Part shown: piece by piece, positions 17,133 to 25,513 of the stretch
How positions within the stretch are numbered: the first letter of the stretch is position 1
Layout: the number at the start of each line of letters is the position of its first letter
Assembly: GCF_037975235.1 (NCBI RefSeq)
Contig: NZ_CP150241.1
Location: 1-64,000 of the forward strand
DNA length: 64,000 bases
DNA from: Paenibacillus sp. FSL R5-0341
GTDB lineage: Bacteria; Bacillota; Bacilli; Paenibacillales; Paenibacillaceae
Reading direction: 5' to 3'
Translations under genes and position numbers: made by a program
Notes under the pieces: model-generated
What the model was told of the DNA's origin: nothing
What the model saw: only the letters and a program-made list of their open reading frames with translations
Databases searched by the model: none

Positions 17133-17249
17133 TTTGGTGGCGATGGCGGAGGGGTTCCACACGTACCCATCCCGAACACGACCGTTAAGCCCTCTAGCGC
17201 CGATGGTACTTGGACCGCAGGGTCCTGGGAGAGTAGGACGCCGCCAAGC
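17133..17249 (+). rRNA. rrf: 5S ribosomal RNA
   Basis: 117 nt with the Gram-positive 5S core: TTTGGTGGCGATGGCGGAGG at the 5' end, CCCATCCCGAACACG in the middle and GGACGCCGCCAAGC at the 3' end. It lies about 80 bases after the 23S and just before the operon terminator. No tRNA genes follow. Confidence 0.96.
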
Positions 17250-17253
17250 AATT

Positions 17254-17287
17254 AACCACTGCCGATGTTATTCGGTGGTGGTTTTTA
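17254..17287 (+). terminator. rRNA operon terminator
   Basis: A 12-bp stem (17254-17265 with 17272-17283, two G:T pairs) with a 6-base loop is followed by TTTTTATTTG. It sits 5 bases after the 5S gene. Confidence 0.9.
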
Positions 17288-17382
17288 TTTGTTTATAAGG
17301 ATTAAATATAATGAGCAGAAGCCCTAACATGATCGATATTGGAAGGTAACATTTTTGTTACGGATAACAGCGGTAAAACCAG

Positions 17383-17388
17383 TATAAT
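17383..17388 (+). promoter_or_regulatory. Candidate -10 of the lipoprotein gene
   Basis: TATAAT at 17383-17388 lies about 75 bases before the lipoprotein start. No good -35 is spaced 16-18 bases upstream. Confidence 0.4.
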
Positions 17389-17461
17389 AGGACTATGTTA
17401 AATATGCTAAAAGTACCTGACCACAGAGCTGGAATGTGCAGCTGTGAAAAGGAGGGTGTGT

Positions 17462-17902
17462 GTGTTAAGTTGGCGGAGACTTGGACTACAATCATTTCTG
17501 TTGCTTTGTCTGACTGTTGTTCTGGCAGGATGCGGTGAAGCTTCAGGAGCTGTATGGACTTCATATGAAGGTGCGGTTAACGAGAAGAGTTTTCCGGTAC
17601 CTAAAGTAGCGAATAAATCTGACCAGTCCGAAAATAATTCGGATATGGATTATGTTCGATATACGCTGTCTGGTATTAGTGAAAGCACTAGCTTGCCTGA
17701 GGTATATTTAGACGAGATTAAAAGCTGGGGTTGGACAGAGAGGCAAGCCAAGGGTACATCCAATGAATCCAGTACCTTGCGTGTATTTGCAAAGGAAGGA
17801 CATACTGTGCATTTAGCGGTACATGATGGTTCCTTTACACTAATGGTTCCTAGAAATGATGCTACTCAAACGACAGTTAAATCATTGGCTGAAGACGATT
17901 GA
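17462..17902 (+). CDS. Uncharacterised lipoprotein
   Basis: I do not recognise this family. From GTG 17462 it has 146 residues: a positively charged start (WRR), a hydrophobic stretch and the lipobox LAGC with Cys24, so it should be lipid-anchored outside the membrane. The rest is soluble, with Ser/Asn-rich early residues and a predicted alpha/beta C-terminal half. GTG 17462 is chosen because AAAGGAGGG at 17447-17455 is spaced for it; the earlier in-frame GTG at 17444 is upstream of that site. It is monocistronic, between the rRNA terminator and its own terminator. Confidence 0.75.
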   Translation: MLSWRRLGLQSFLLLCLTVVLAGCGEASGAVWTSYEGAVNEKSFPVPKVANKSDQSENNSDMDYVRYTLSGISESTSLPEVYLDEIKSWGWTERQAKGTSNESSTLRVFAKEGHTVHLAVHDGSFTLMVPRNDATQTTVKSLAEDD

Positions 17903-17959
17903 GCTGTTGCAGGTAAGGTTGGATATGATTAATTAACGCTGTGATGTTCCTTATATAGT

Positions 17960-17991
17960 AAAGCTCCCGTGTACTTGATCGGGGGCTTTTT
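17960..17991 (+). terminator. Terminator after the lipoprotein gene
   Basis: A 10-bp stem (17960-17969 with 17980-17989, one T:G pair) has a 10-base loop and a run of five T. Confidence 0.85.
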
Positions 17992-18190
17992 GTTATTTAC
18001 GAAGTAAGCTTTAGTAGTAATGGGAGAAACGATCGCCCGCGTAAAGCGCAGGAGAGGGTATGAGAGTTACACAGAAAGTGTATTAGAATTTATGGAACAG
18101 GGATAGGGGTATGTGTGCTTGAACTATAGGGGATTGGTAAGCTTTAAATACAGAGGTGTAGATTTCTATAAAAGCATTGTGAGGTATTGA

Positions 18191-18289
18191 ATGACTGGTG
18201 AACACGGCTTAACTAGAAAGGAAGATAGAGCTGAGACTGAGTCAGAGATCGCTCAAGGCGAAAGTTCTACGAAACAAATCAGGTTATGA
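18191..18289 (+). CDS. Possible small ORF (32 residues)
   Basis: ATG at 18191 is preceded by GAGGT at 18181-18185 and opens a 32-codon frame rich in Glu and Arg. I recognise no family and there is no clear promoter. It lies in a 650-base stretch (17903-18553) otherwise free of genes, just upstream of the DnaA-box cluster. It may well be chance. Confidence 0.2.
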   Translation: MTGEHGLTRKEDRAETESEIAQGESSTKQIRL

Positions 18290-18335
18290 GATATGTAACA
18301 ACAGGCGAAAAAGATTTGAATAATGGAGCCTGGTG

Positions 18336-18427
18336 TGGGGATAACTCATTTAACTATGCCCATGCTGTGGATAATGGATGAGAAAGTACGACAAATAAAG
18401 GTTATCCACAGTGGATAACCTTTATTT
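18336..18427. promoter_or_regulatory. DnaA-box cluster with a 35-bp perfect palindrome
   Basis: Four DnaA-box-like 9-mers lie within 85 bases. They are 18336-18344 (reverse, one mismatch), 18366-18374 (reverse, perfect TTATCCACA), 18402-18410 (forward, perfect) and 18410-18418 (reverse, one mismatch). The last two lie inside a perfect palindrome with 17-bp arms (18393-18409 and 18411-18427) around a single central A. The palindrome could also terminate transcription of the convergent minus-strand gene. The density of boxes suggests DnaA binding; the function is inferred. Confidence 0.65.
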
Positions 18428-18553
18428 AAGCAAGTGAGTTGAATCAGCTAGATGATACCACAATCCTGTATTGTATCAGAATATCCGAAAGGGCTCAGCC
18501 ATTATGTATTACAGGTAATTGAGGTACATGTTCTACTGATGAATGAAGGGCAA

Positions 18554-19078
18554 TTATTGCAGATAGTATGAGACATCTTGTTCATTCAATTTGATGAGTC
18601 CATCTTTGCGCTCGCGGGAGAGAACCATGACAACATATAAGCGAGGGCCCAGCAACCACAGATGCCAGAAAATCAGCGAGAGGGTGAAGGACAATGGCGA
18701 CCATATCAAACATATTGTAATGATACATAGCCCAATCCAGCTCATGTTTAGATGTACCCGGACAAACATACGGAAGCTGAAATGCTGATCAGGGATATAA
18801 CCTAACCAGGGCATACGCAGATTCCAGCGCCAGCGTTTGGCATAAGAGGTACGGACCAGAAGTAATATGGTTCTTGCGATGACATAATGAATCCAGATGG
18901 TAATTGGGCCTGCCAGCACAAAAAAGAAAAGGCCAGTCCAGGAGAATGCAAGTAGATTGAATAAGAGCATGATGACCGGCAGACATAGATAGCTATAAAT
19001 GACGCTGCGGGCGATAGCCTTTTTTTTCAGAAGCCGGTATTGATAAAATGTTGCCTTATTCTCCGGTTCGGCGATCAT
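18554..19078 (-). CDS. Uncharacterised multi-pass membrane protein
   Basis: The 174-residue protein is not recognised as a named family. Hydrophobic segments at about 23-45, 48-72 and 108-150 suggest four membrane passes, with a basic N-terminal region (RLLKKKAIARS) facing the cytoplasm. The C-terminal 25 residues are charged. The ATG at 19078 has AAGGAGG (19091-19097 on the complement) 12 bases upstream, slightly far. It points leftward towards the DnaA-box palindrome and is monocistronic. Confidence 0.72.
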   Translation of the reverse strand: MIAEPENKATFYQYRLLKKKAIARSVIYSYLCLPVIMLLFNLLAFSWTGLFFFVLAGPITIWIHYVIARTILLLVRTSYAKRWRWNLRMPWLGYIPDQHFSFRMFVRVHLNMSWIGLCIITICLIWSPLSFTLSLIFWHLWLLGPRLYVVMVLSRERKDGLIKLNEQDVSYYLQ

Positions 19079-19570
19079 ACGATTATATATCCTCCTTCGG
19101 ATTCACGTTTGTGTGGGGTAGGTATTCGTTTTTACACGTGTAAAAGGGAAAGAATCATGTATGTATATATGAACCTTGTATCTCACGCCATGACGATTGT
19201 ACAAGATATTGAGATTCGACGGAGCTTATCTCAGTATACTCCCGAATGCACGGACTGTCAGGCTTTGATATCGTTATCATGTATTATATATCGGCTGAGA
19301 TTCCAAGTTTTTTTAAGGAAATTGAATATAAGTTTGAGTCAGGCCAAGGGATGCGTGATGTAGAGGTAAATGCGGTGGAATGTAGGATAACTGTATTACA
19401 TAAGCAAGTGAATGTTCTTGTAGGGAGAATGAATGTATTTTTCGGTACAGACACCCAAGAGGGGGTGGGCGAATATATATATTTTATAGAAAGAAAGCAC
19501 TATGAAAATGTTTAAAATAATAGAAACTGTGCAATACTGATAGTAAACGTAAAACAAGGTGGGATGGTTC
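19079..19570. other. Intergenic region before gin
   Basis: About 490 AT-rich bases lie between the divergent membrane protein gene and gin. An open frame at 19246-19515 (89 codons) has no Shine-Dalgarno and no recognisable product. Otherwise I see only the upstream region of the minus-strand gene and of gin. Confidence 0.5.
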
Positions 19571-19756
19571 ATGGAAGAACATGCCGAACACACATGTATT
19601 ATCTGCGAGCAAAGAAAAAGAGAAGGTATTTTTATTGTATCTGAATTCATATGTGACACTTGTGAAGCAGAAATGGTTCATACCGATGCGCAGGATGCCA
19701 AGTACAATTATTTTATCAATCAGATGAAACAGATTTGGGTACAAAAGAACGCATAG
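19571..19756 (+). CDS. gin: Anti-sigma-G factor Gin (CsfB)
   Basis: Gin inhibits sigma-G (and sigma-E) to prevent early activity in sporulating cells. The 61-residue protein has the two CxxC pairs (Cys9, Cys12, Cys28, Cys31) that make a zinc-binding dimer fold, within HTCIICEQRKREGI and FICDTCEAEM. ATG 19571 is spaced correctly from AAGGTGGG; an in-frame GTG at 19559 overlaps that site. In B. subtilis csfB follows rrnA and precedes xpaC-yaaN-yaaO; here it precedes yaaO directly. In B. subtilis it is a sigma-F target. A terminator follows. Confidence 0.9.
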   Translation: MEEHAEHTCIICEQRKREGIFIVSEFICDTCEAEMVHTDAQDAKYNYFINQMKQIWVQKNA

Positions 19757-19816
19757 TCAATGTTGCCATAGAAGTAGAAGCTAAACATCGCATTGCAAGG
19801 ATGCTGATGTGTATAG

Positions 19817-19835
19817 AGGCCCAATGGGCCTTTTT
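19817..19835 (+). terminator. Terminator after gin
   Basis: A 6-bp GC-rich stem AGGCCC/GGGCCT (19817-19822 with 19826-19831) has a 3-base loop and ends in five T. Confidence 0.85.
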
Positions 19836-19887
19836 CTGTTTTTATGAGGAGAGATTGTCTTGTCTGCCATCCAAGGAAGGCGTATGC

Positions 19888-19896
19888 TGATATAAT
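19888..19896 (+). promoter_or_regulatory. Extended -10 promoter upstream of yaaO
   Basis: TGA-TATAAT at 19888-19896 forms an extended -10 element about 115 bases before the decarboxylase gene. No clear -35 is seen. Confidence 0.5.
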
Positions 19897-20011
19897 GATA
19901 TGGGAAATTTGCAGTAACGCGTGTGAAAATGGGGAAGAAGGGCGTTGCTTAGATTAGAATGCATTTTGAAGCGCATCGGGCGCACATTATATATGTACAG
20001 GATGGTACTTC

Positions 20012-21838
20012 ATGGATCATAAAAATAAATCAAGTAGAGCCCCTTTATATGAAGCGTTGCTTGCGTATCGTGATTCGAAGCAGCGTTCTTTTCATGTGCC
20101 TGGGCATAAGAATGGACAAGCTTACCGACATTTGGTGGAAGAAGCAGAAACGGGACAACTTCCTATTAAAGAAATTGTTAATGAAGAACACCAGCAAAAC
20201 GGAGAGACTCAGAGGGATGTAGGTAAGAATGCTAACCATAGGGTAGAGCGTTTCAGTTCGGTGGATGAACATGGGGCTGATCTGGGTAGTGGGAAACGTT
20301 CTGGCGATGAAGGGGCTTGTTCGGAAATAGAACTGATACCGGTGCGTTCATTTCTGGAGATGATGGAGATGGATGTTACGGAGATTACGGGCACCGACGA
20401 TTTGCATCATCCGGAAGGTGTGATCCAGGAAGCGCAGGAGCTTGCGGCAGATTGTTTTGGTGCCGAGGAAAGTTTCTTTCTTGTGGGAGGCAGTACGGCA
20501 GGTAATCTGTCCTTATTGCTCACTGTGTGTGATGAGCCGAACAGTATTGTACTGGTGCAGCGGAATGTACACAAATCCGTTATTCACGGGTTAATGCTGG
20601 CAGGTGCAAGAGCTGTATTTCTGGAGCCGTGGGTCGATCCTGCGTCTGGACTTGCGGTCATGCCGTCGGTAGAGACGGTTCAGGCTGCTGTCCAGTCCTA
20701 TCCTGAGGCAAAGGGCGTACTCGTCACTTTGCCCAATTATTACGGCATGGGCGCTGATCTGACGCCTATAGCCGAGGTATGCCACGCTGCTGGCATGCCA
20801 TTGCTCGTGGATGAAGCGCATGGCGCGCATTATGGGCAGCATCCGGAGCTGCCTGTCTCTGCACTGTCGTGCGGAGCAGACGGTGTGGTGCAGTCGACAC
20901 ATAAGATGCTGACGGCTTTCACCATGGGTGCCATGCTGCACATTCAGGGACCACGGTTAAATCGGTCCCTGTTAAGGCAGCGCCTGGCCATGGTGCAAAG
21001 TTCAAGCCCATCATACCCGGTGATGGCTTCGCTCGATCTGGCGCGCCGGCTGCTGCACGTGCAGGGCGCGAACACATTCACGGCGGGGCTCGCCGCCGTG
21101 AATGCCTTTAAGCGCGGCCTTGCGGAGCTGCCGCGCTTCCAGTTGCTGCAGCCTGCACAGCCGCTGCAGCAAGAACCGCCAGCCGGAACAGCGAAGCCGG
21201 CTGGCATGTCCGTGTCCGCTGCGCAGCAGACACGGGAGGGCCTGACCGCGGCGGCAATGCCAGCTGCCGCGGGGTATACCGCTCAGGACTCATTTAAGGC
21301 CGTCATCTATGACGGCACAGGGGTACTGAGCGGTTATGGGCTACAGCAGCAGTTGGAAGCATGCGGCTGTGTGCCTGAGATGAGCGACGAGCGGTACGTC
21401 GTCTTGCTCTTCAGCCTGGGCTCGACGGTGCAAGATGCTCAGCACCTGTTGCAGGCTTTACACCACATCAGCTCTGCCAATGGGCATGAGCAGATCCAAT
21501 CCAATGCAGAGCCACCGCAACAGCTTGCCAAAGGTTCTGCTCATTATATTTCCACGTGGAACAATTTACAAGAAAACACTCGCTACTCGGAACCGATCTC
21601 CTTTACACTGCAACCGATTGTGGAGACGGATACGATCAATGTCCCGATAGAAGAAAGTGCGGGCTGTCGATCAGCTGAGATGGTAGTCCCGTATCCTCCA
21701 GGGATTCCGCTTGTATATCCGGGGGAACGCCTAAGCCCATCGATGGTGGCACGTATACAACTCCTGCGGGATGAAGGAGCAAAGTTTCACGGAATATCAG
21801 ATGCATCTCTACAGGTATTGAAGGTCATGAAGGATTAA
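20012..21838 (+). CDS. yaaO: PLP-dependent Orn/Lys/Arg decarboxylase-family protein (YaaO-like)
   Basis: The 608-residue protein belongs to the fold-type I Orn/Lys/Arg decarboxylase family (YaaO, SpeA-like). It opens APLYEALLAYRDSKQRSFHVPGHKNG. The PLP region has GGSTAGNLSLL, LVDEAHGAHYG and QSTHKML, with Lys298 as the likely Schiff-base residue. It is about 130 residues longer than YaaO (480). One insert at about 52-110 is Glu/Gly-rich, and one at about 390-430 is Ala/Gln/Pro-rich and encoded by GC-rich DNA. The substrate (arginine, lysine or another) is not visible. The Shine-Dalgarno at ATG 20012 is weak. In B. subtilis it lies next to tmk; here lrgAB intervenes. Confidence 0.88.
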   Translation: MDHKNKSSRAPLYEALLAYRDSKQRSFHVPGHKNGQAYRHLVEEAETGQLPIKEIVNEEHQQNGETQRDVGKNANHRVERFSSVDEHGADLGSGKRSGDEGACSEIELIPVRSFLEMMEMDVTEITGTDDLHHPEGVIQEAQELAADCFGAEESFFLVGGSTAGNLSLLLTVCDEPNSIVLVQRNVHKSVIHGLMLAGARAVFLEPWVDPASGLAVMPSVETVQAAVQSYPEAKGVLVTLPNYYGMGADLTPIAEVCHAAGMPLLVDEAHGAHYGQHPELPVSALSCGADGVVQSTHKMLTAFTMGAMLHIQGPRLNRSLLRQRLAMVQSSSPSYPVMASLDLARRLLHVQGANTFTAGLAAVNAFKRGLAELPRFQLLQPAQPLQQEPPAGTAKPAGMSVSAAQQTREGLTAAAMPAAAGYTAQDSFKAVIYDGTGVLSGYGLQQQLEACGCVPEMSDERYVVLLFSLGSTVQDAQHLLQALHHISSANGHEQIQSNAEPPQQLAKGSAHYISTWNNLQENTRYSEPISFTLQPIVETDTINVPIEESAGCRSAEMVVPYPPGIPLVYPGERLSPSMVARIQLLRDEGAKFHGISDASLQVLKVMKD

Positions 21839-21886
21839 AAGTTACACATAAAAATCTGAATTGCATTCACCAATAGGTAGTCTATA

Positions 21887-21942
21887 TGACCAATACGGAT
21901 ATCAATAATGGACCCTACACATGTGAGGGTCTCTTGGTCATT
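21887..21942 (+). terminator. Nested hairpin after yaaO
   Basis: An outer ATGACCAA/TTGGTCAT stem encloses an inner GACCCT/AGGGTC hairpin (about 21911-21931). It lies 50 bases after yaaO and could end its transcript, although no T run follows. Confidence 0.4.
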
Positions 21943-21956
21943 ATCTACTTGCTAGG

Positions 21957-22322
21957 ATGTGTCTTCAAACTCAGGCATGCATTACGTTGAAGGATGTCAG
22001 TGTCCAACATCTTGAAGTCCAGGCTCGCTGATCCTGGCGAATCGTCCAGACGATTTTCTAAGGAACCGAGGACGTCTTATTGAGTCTTCGAGTCCTCCTT
22101 TTATTTTGTAAGGAACCTGAGACACGTTGTTTACCAGATTCACCTAACAAACATGCTGTAAACGGCTGGTTACTCCAATATGGCGTGTTACAGATTCCTT
22201 AGATTGTTGCGGGCACTTCAAATCGCTGAATAAGACGTCACAGGTTCGTTAGCGCTCCTGCTCCATGCTCTGCTCCAGACACGTTTAGTTACATTCCGGC
22301 TTTCGGCAGGTTTGAAGACACG
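21957..22322. repeat. Head-to-head repeat array bounded by inverted repeats (MITE-like)
   Basis: A 12-bp inverted repeat, GTGTCTTCAAAC at 21959-21970 and GTTTGAAGACAC at 22310-22321, bounds about 360 bases with no gene. Inside are four related ~25-bp units containing TAAGGAACC and an ACGT(C/T) core. Two are forward (22058-22084, 22108-22132) and two reverse (22178-22202, 22226-22252). The outer pair and the inner pair could each form long stems. It resembles a non-autonomous mobile repeat or a structured interspersed repeat. No transposase is present. Confidence 0.5.
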
Positions 22323-22368
22323 CTCTGGTTCAACTTACAAAGGTAGACATAAGAAAGAAGGGACCACT

Positions 22369-22797
22369 TTGGGTATTCCGCTAAAAAAATATACAGGAAT
22401 AGTCCTGCAAGTTTTGTTGATGTACGGTTTTTATTGGATTGGAAACTTGATTCAAGCTCTATTACATTTGCCCTTAACAGGCAGTATTGTGGGCATGCTG
22501 GTATTGTTTATTGCCATTCAACTGGGATGGATCAAAATGAGTTGGGGAGAAGAAGGGTCAACGTGGCTTCAATCGCATCTGCAATTGTTGTTCATCCCAC
22601 CCACTGTAGGTATTATTAATCATTTTGATTTTTTTAGAGCCAACACATTGGTATTGGTCCTAGGTTTGATCGTTAGTACATTAATTACATGTCTGATATC
22701 TGCCAAATTGAGTGAGTGGCTCATGACATGGAGATCGTCTCATGCAGGTAAAAAGGAGGCGATCCCTTGTCAGCATTCATCCTCGGAATTGGAATGA
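22369..22797 (+). CDS. lrgA: CidA/LrgA-family membrane protein
   Basis: LrgA/CidA proteins are small holin-like membrane proteins. With LrgB they modulate murein hydrolase activity and, in some species, move pyruvate. From TTG 22369 it has 142 residues with four hydrophobic segments (about 8-25, 32-50, 65-85, 92-115), the family motif LPLTGSIVGMLVLF and a charged C-terminal tail. TTG 22369 is preferred because AGAAGGGA lies 5-6 bases upstream. An earlier in-frame TTG at 22312 lies in the repeat element and would add an uncharged non-family leader. lrgB overlaps its 3' end by 31 bases. Confidence 0.85.
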   Translation: MGIPLKKYTGIVLQVLLMYGFYWIGNLIQALLHLPLTGSIVGMLVLFIAIQLGWIKMSWGEEGSTWLQSHLQLLFIPPTVGIINHFDFFRANTLVLVLGLIVSTLITCLISAKLSEWLMTWRSSHAGKKEAIPCQHSSSELE

Positions 22798-23459
22798 TCG
22801 CGCTAACCATTGCTGTATATATTCCAGCCACTCGTCTATATAAAAGACTGAAATGGCCGATACTTATGCCTGTACTCACAACGACTGCCATCCTGATCCT
22901 GATCTTGGTGATTTCCGGTATAAAGCTGGATACTTACATGCTGGGTGGCAAATGGATACAAGAGCTTTTGGGCCCAGCAGTCGTTTCTCTCGCTTTTCCT
23001 TTGTCCAGGCATCTGCATGTGCTGAAGCAAAATATCATTCCAATTGTGGGTGGAACGATCGGAGGCAGTATTACAGGTATTGCCACGGGCGCTTTAATCG
23101 CCATTTTGCTCGGGTATCCTAAAGAGATGGTCATCGCTTTATTGCCAAAGTCCGTGACTACTCCTGTGGCTATTCAACTTGCTGATCAGGTTGGAGGCAA
23201 CGCCTCGTTTACATCGCTGTTTGTGATGATTGCAGGTTTCTCGGGGATATTACTGGGGCCGATGCTGTTGAAATGGGCCAAGGTTCGCAGTGAACATGCC
23301 TATGGAATCGGACTGGGTTCAGCTTCTCATGCCCTCGGCATGGCAAGGTCTTTCGAATATGGAGAGAATGCGGTAGCCCTCAGCTCGGTATCCATGATTG
23401 TCAGTGCTATTGCCGGATCCATCATGCTTCCATTATGGGTATGGATGATCTACGGTTGA
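22767..23459 (+). CDS. lrgB: LrgB-family membrane protein
   Basis: The 230-residue partner of LrgA, with about seven hydrophobic segments. The family core has PKSVTTPVAIQLADQVGGN at about 127-145 and a Gly-rich HALGMARSFEYGE near the C-terminus. TTG 22767 is preceded by AAGGAGG (22753-22759) and starts inside lrgA, so the two are translationally coupled. The pair is absent from this place in B. subtilis. Proposed roles are control of cell lysis or pyruvate uptake; which one applies here is unknown. Confidence 0.9.
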   Translation: MSAFILGIGMIALTIAVYIPATRLYKRLKWPILMPVLTTTAILILILVISGIKLDTYMLGGKWIQELLGPAVVSLAFPLSRHLHVLKQNIIPIVGGTIGGSITGIATGALIAILLGYPKEMVIALLPKSVTTPVAIQLADQVGGNASFTSLFVMIAGFSGILLGPMLLKWAKVRSEHAYGIGLGSASHALGMARSFEYGENAVALSSVSMIVSAIAGSIMLPLWVWMIYG

Positions 23460-23675
23460 CACTTTACTTTGTTGTTCATCTTGGAGTAACTGCTGACCTA
23501 TAGTATTATAGAAAGAAAACAAGCTTGTATTATTTTTGTGTTATTATTACGTACCAGTATAGCTGTAGCTATACACCTCTGGGCGGGGTATATCATATCC
23601 TGTAGCAAGAGGGTCTAAGCATATTTGTTAATTCAGCAATAGATGCAATTATCGACATAGAAAGCAGGGAAGCAT

Positions 23676-24323
23676 ATGCAGGGCAGAGGTAAATTCATTA
23701 CGCTGGAAGGGGGAGAGGGTTCCGGTAAAACAACGATGATCGGTAGAATAGGTTCTTATTTTGAAGAACGGGGTATACCTTACGTAGTTACGCGAGAGCC
23801 TGGCGGGATTGAGATTGCGGAGAAAATACGTTCCATTATCCTGGACCCTCTTCATACGGCAATGGATGCTCGAACCGAAGCGCTATTGTATGCAGCTGCA
23901 CGCAGCCAGCATCTGGCGGAGAAGGTAGAGCCTGCACTGAGAGCTGGAAAAGCAGTCATCTGTGACCGATTTGTCGATAGCAGTCTGGTCTATCAAGGAT
24001 ACGCCCGTGGACTTGGGATAGAGAATGTATGGGCTATTAATCGCTTTGCGATTGGTGATCTTATGCCGGATGTGACCTTATATCTGGACATCGAGCCTGA
24101 AGTGGGGCTTGCCCGGATCGACGCTCATGATGGCCGCGAAGTGAACCGTCTGGATCTGGAGAACCTGGAGTTTCACCGTAAAGTGCGAGAGGGTTACTTC
24201 CTATTAAAAGAGCAGTTCCCGGAACGGATCAGAGTTATCGATGCTTCCATGAAGCAGGAGGATGTCTTGGCAGCGATGATTTTGTCGCTGGAGACAGGGA
24301 TTTTGAAGGATTTTGACGAGTAA
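23676..24323 (+). CDS. tmk: Thymidylate kinase
   Basis: Tmk phosphorylates dTMP to dTDP in dTTP synthesis. The 215-residue protein has the P-loop GGEGSGKT at 12-19, the TREPGG motif near 45, [13 protein letters not shown] (the DR motif with the substrate-binding region) around 89-102, and a LID region after [12 protein letters not shown]. The ATG at 23676 follows GCAGGGA. It begins the replication-associated run tmk-darA-yaaR-holB-ricT-yabA, which is conserved in Bacilli. Confidence 0.97.
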   Translation: MQGRGKFITLEGGEGSGKTTMIGRIGSYFEERGIPYVVTREPGGIEIAEKIRSIILDPLHTAMDARTEALLYAAARSQHLAEKVEPALRAGKAVICDRFVDSSLVYQGYARGLGIENVWAINRFAIGDLMPDVTLYLDIEPEVGLARIDAHDGREVNRLDLENLEFHRKVREGYFLLKEQFPERIRVIDASMKQEDVLAAMILSLETGILKDFDE

Positions 24324-24368
24324 TTGTCTAATATATAGACAGGGCATTTAGTAAGGTGCTTATTCTAA

Positions 24369-24713
<345 letters not shown>

Positions 24714-24853
24714 TTAAACCTTTTGCATGGATCATCCCATGAGGGTCTTTCATGATTGATAAGCATGTTGGAAACGATGGATGAAGGAAGATTTAGACAG
24801 AGTTCGTGCGTGCCGCTGATGGAACGCCTTTCTTGATCAGAAGAATGGGCACA

Positions 24854-24903
24854 CTCTTTCCGGATGAGCATTTCCTGACTGGGGAATGCTCATCCGGAAA
24901 GAG
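24854..24903. repeat. Perfect 19-bp inverted repeat between darA and yaaR
   Basis: Arms at 24854-24872 and 24885-24903 are perfectly complementary (CTCTTTCCGGATGAGCATT) around a 12-base loop that can add three more pairs. No T run follows on either side, so it is not a classic terminator. It lies in a 347-base gap between two genes that are usually close together. Confidence 0.7.
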
Positions 24904-25060
24904 GTTGACTACAAACAAACAAGTCCTTGATGGTAACGTGTATCTAACATTATATATAGAATGTGATCAGCATATATAAAAGCCTCATCCTCACGCACAG
25001 GCGCAACGCGCACTGTGCTGATGGGCGATTGGCTAACTATGATAGAAAGCGGGCGTATCC

Positions 25061-25504
25061 ATGAAAATCAATCCTGGATTCAGACCGATTCAGAGCGGGA
25101 TCAGTTCTACTGATTCAGGCTCCAAACCGGTTCAATCCAAAAATTTCTCTGATATGATGAACCACCAGGGGGAACGAGCCTCACAAGCTGAACTGAATCG
25201 CCGGTTTAGTGAAATCCAGCTTCAGGGCGATCGCTTGGCACGTTCCATGACGATTCGTGAACTGAAGGCGTATAAGCAACTTGTGAAAAGGTTCCTGGAA
25301 GAGACCGTTCGTCGCGGTGTATCCATGAAAGAGACAAGGGGTTGGGATCGTCGCGGCAGAGGCAAGCGGTACAAGCTGATTGATGAAATTGACTCCGCTC
25401 TGTTATCCATGGCTGATGAACTGCTGGATACAGAAGAAGGAAAAATCTCTCTATTACAACAAGTAGGCGAAATTCGGGGGATGCTTATTAATTTAAGCTT
25501 CTGA
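25061..25504 (+). CDS. yaaR: YaaR-family protein (DUF327)
   Basis: A 147-residue cytoplasmic protein of the YaaR family (DUF327), function unknown. The N-terminal 45 residues are Ser/Gln-rich and probably disordered. The rest is helical with the conserved ELKAYKQLVKRFLEETVRRG and WDRRGRGKRYKLIDEID. It overlaps nothing and is followed 9 bases later by holB, so it is likely co-transcribed. The product assignment rests on family sequence and position between darA and holB. Confidence 0.9.
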   Translation: MKINPGFRPIQSGISSTDSGSKPVQSKNFSDMMNHQGERASQAELNRRFSEIQLQGDRLARSMTIRELKAYKQLVKRFLEETVRRGVSMKETRGWDRRGRGKRYKLIDEIDSALLSMADELLDTEEGKISLLQQVGEIRGMLINLSF

Positions 25505-25513
25505 GGAGGAAGT

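Noticed and set aside
19246..19515. 89-codon frame before gin
   Set aside because: No Shine-Dalgarno and no recognisable family; composition is not distinct from the AT-rich spacer.
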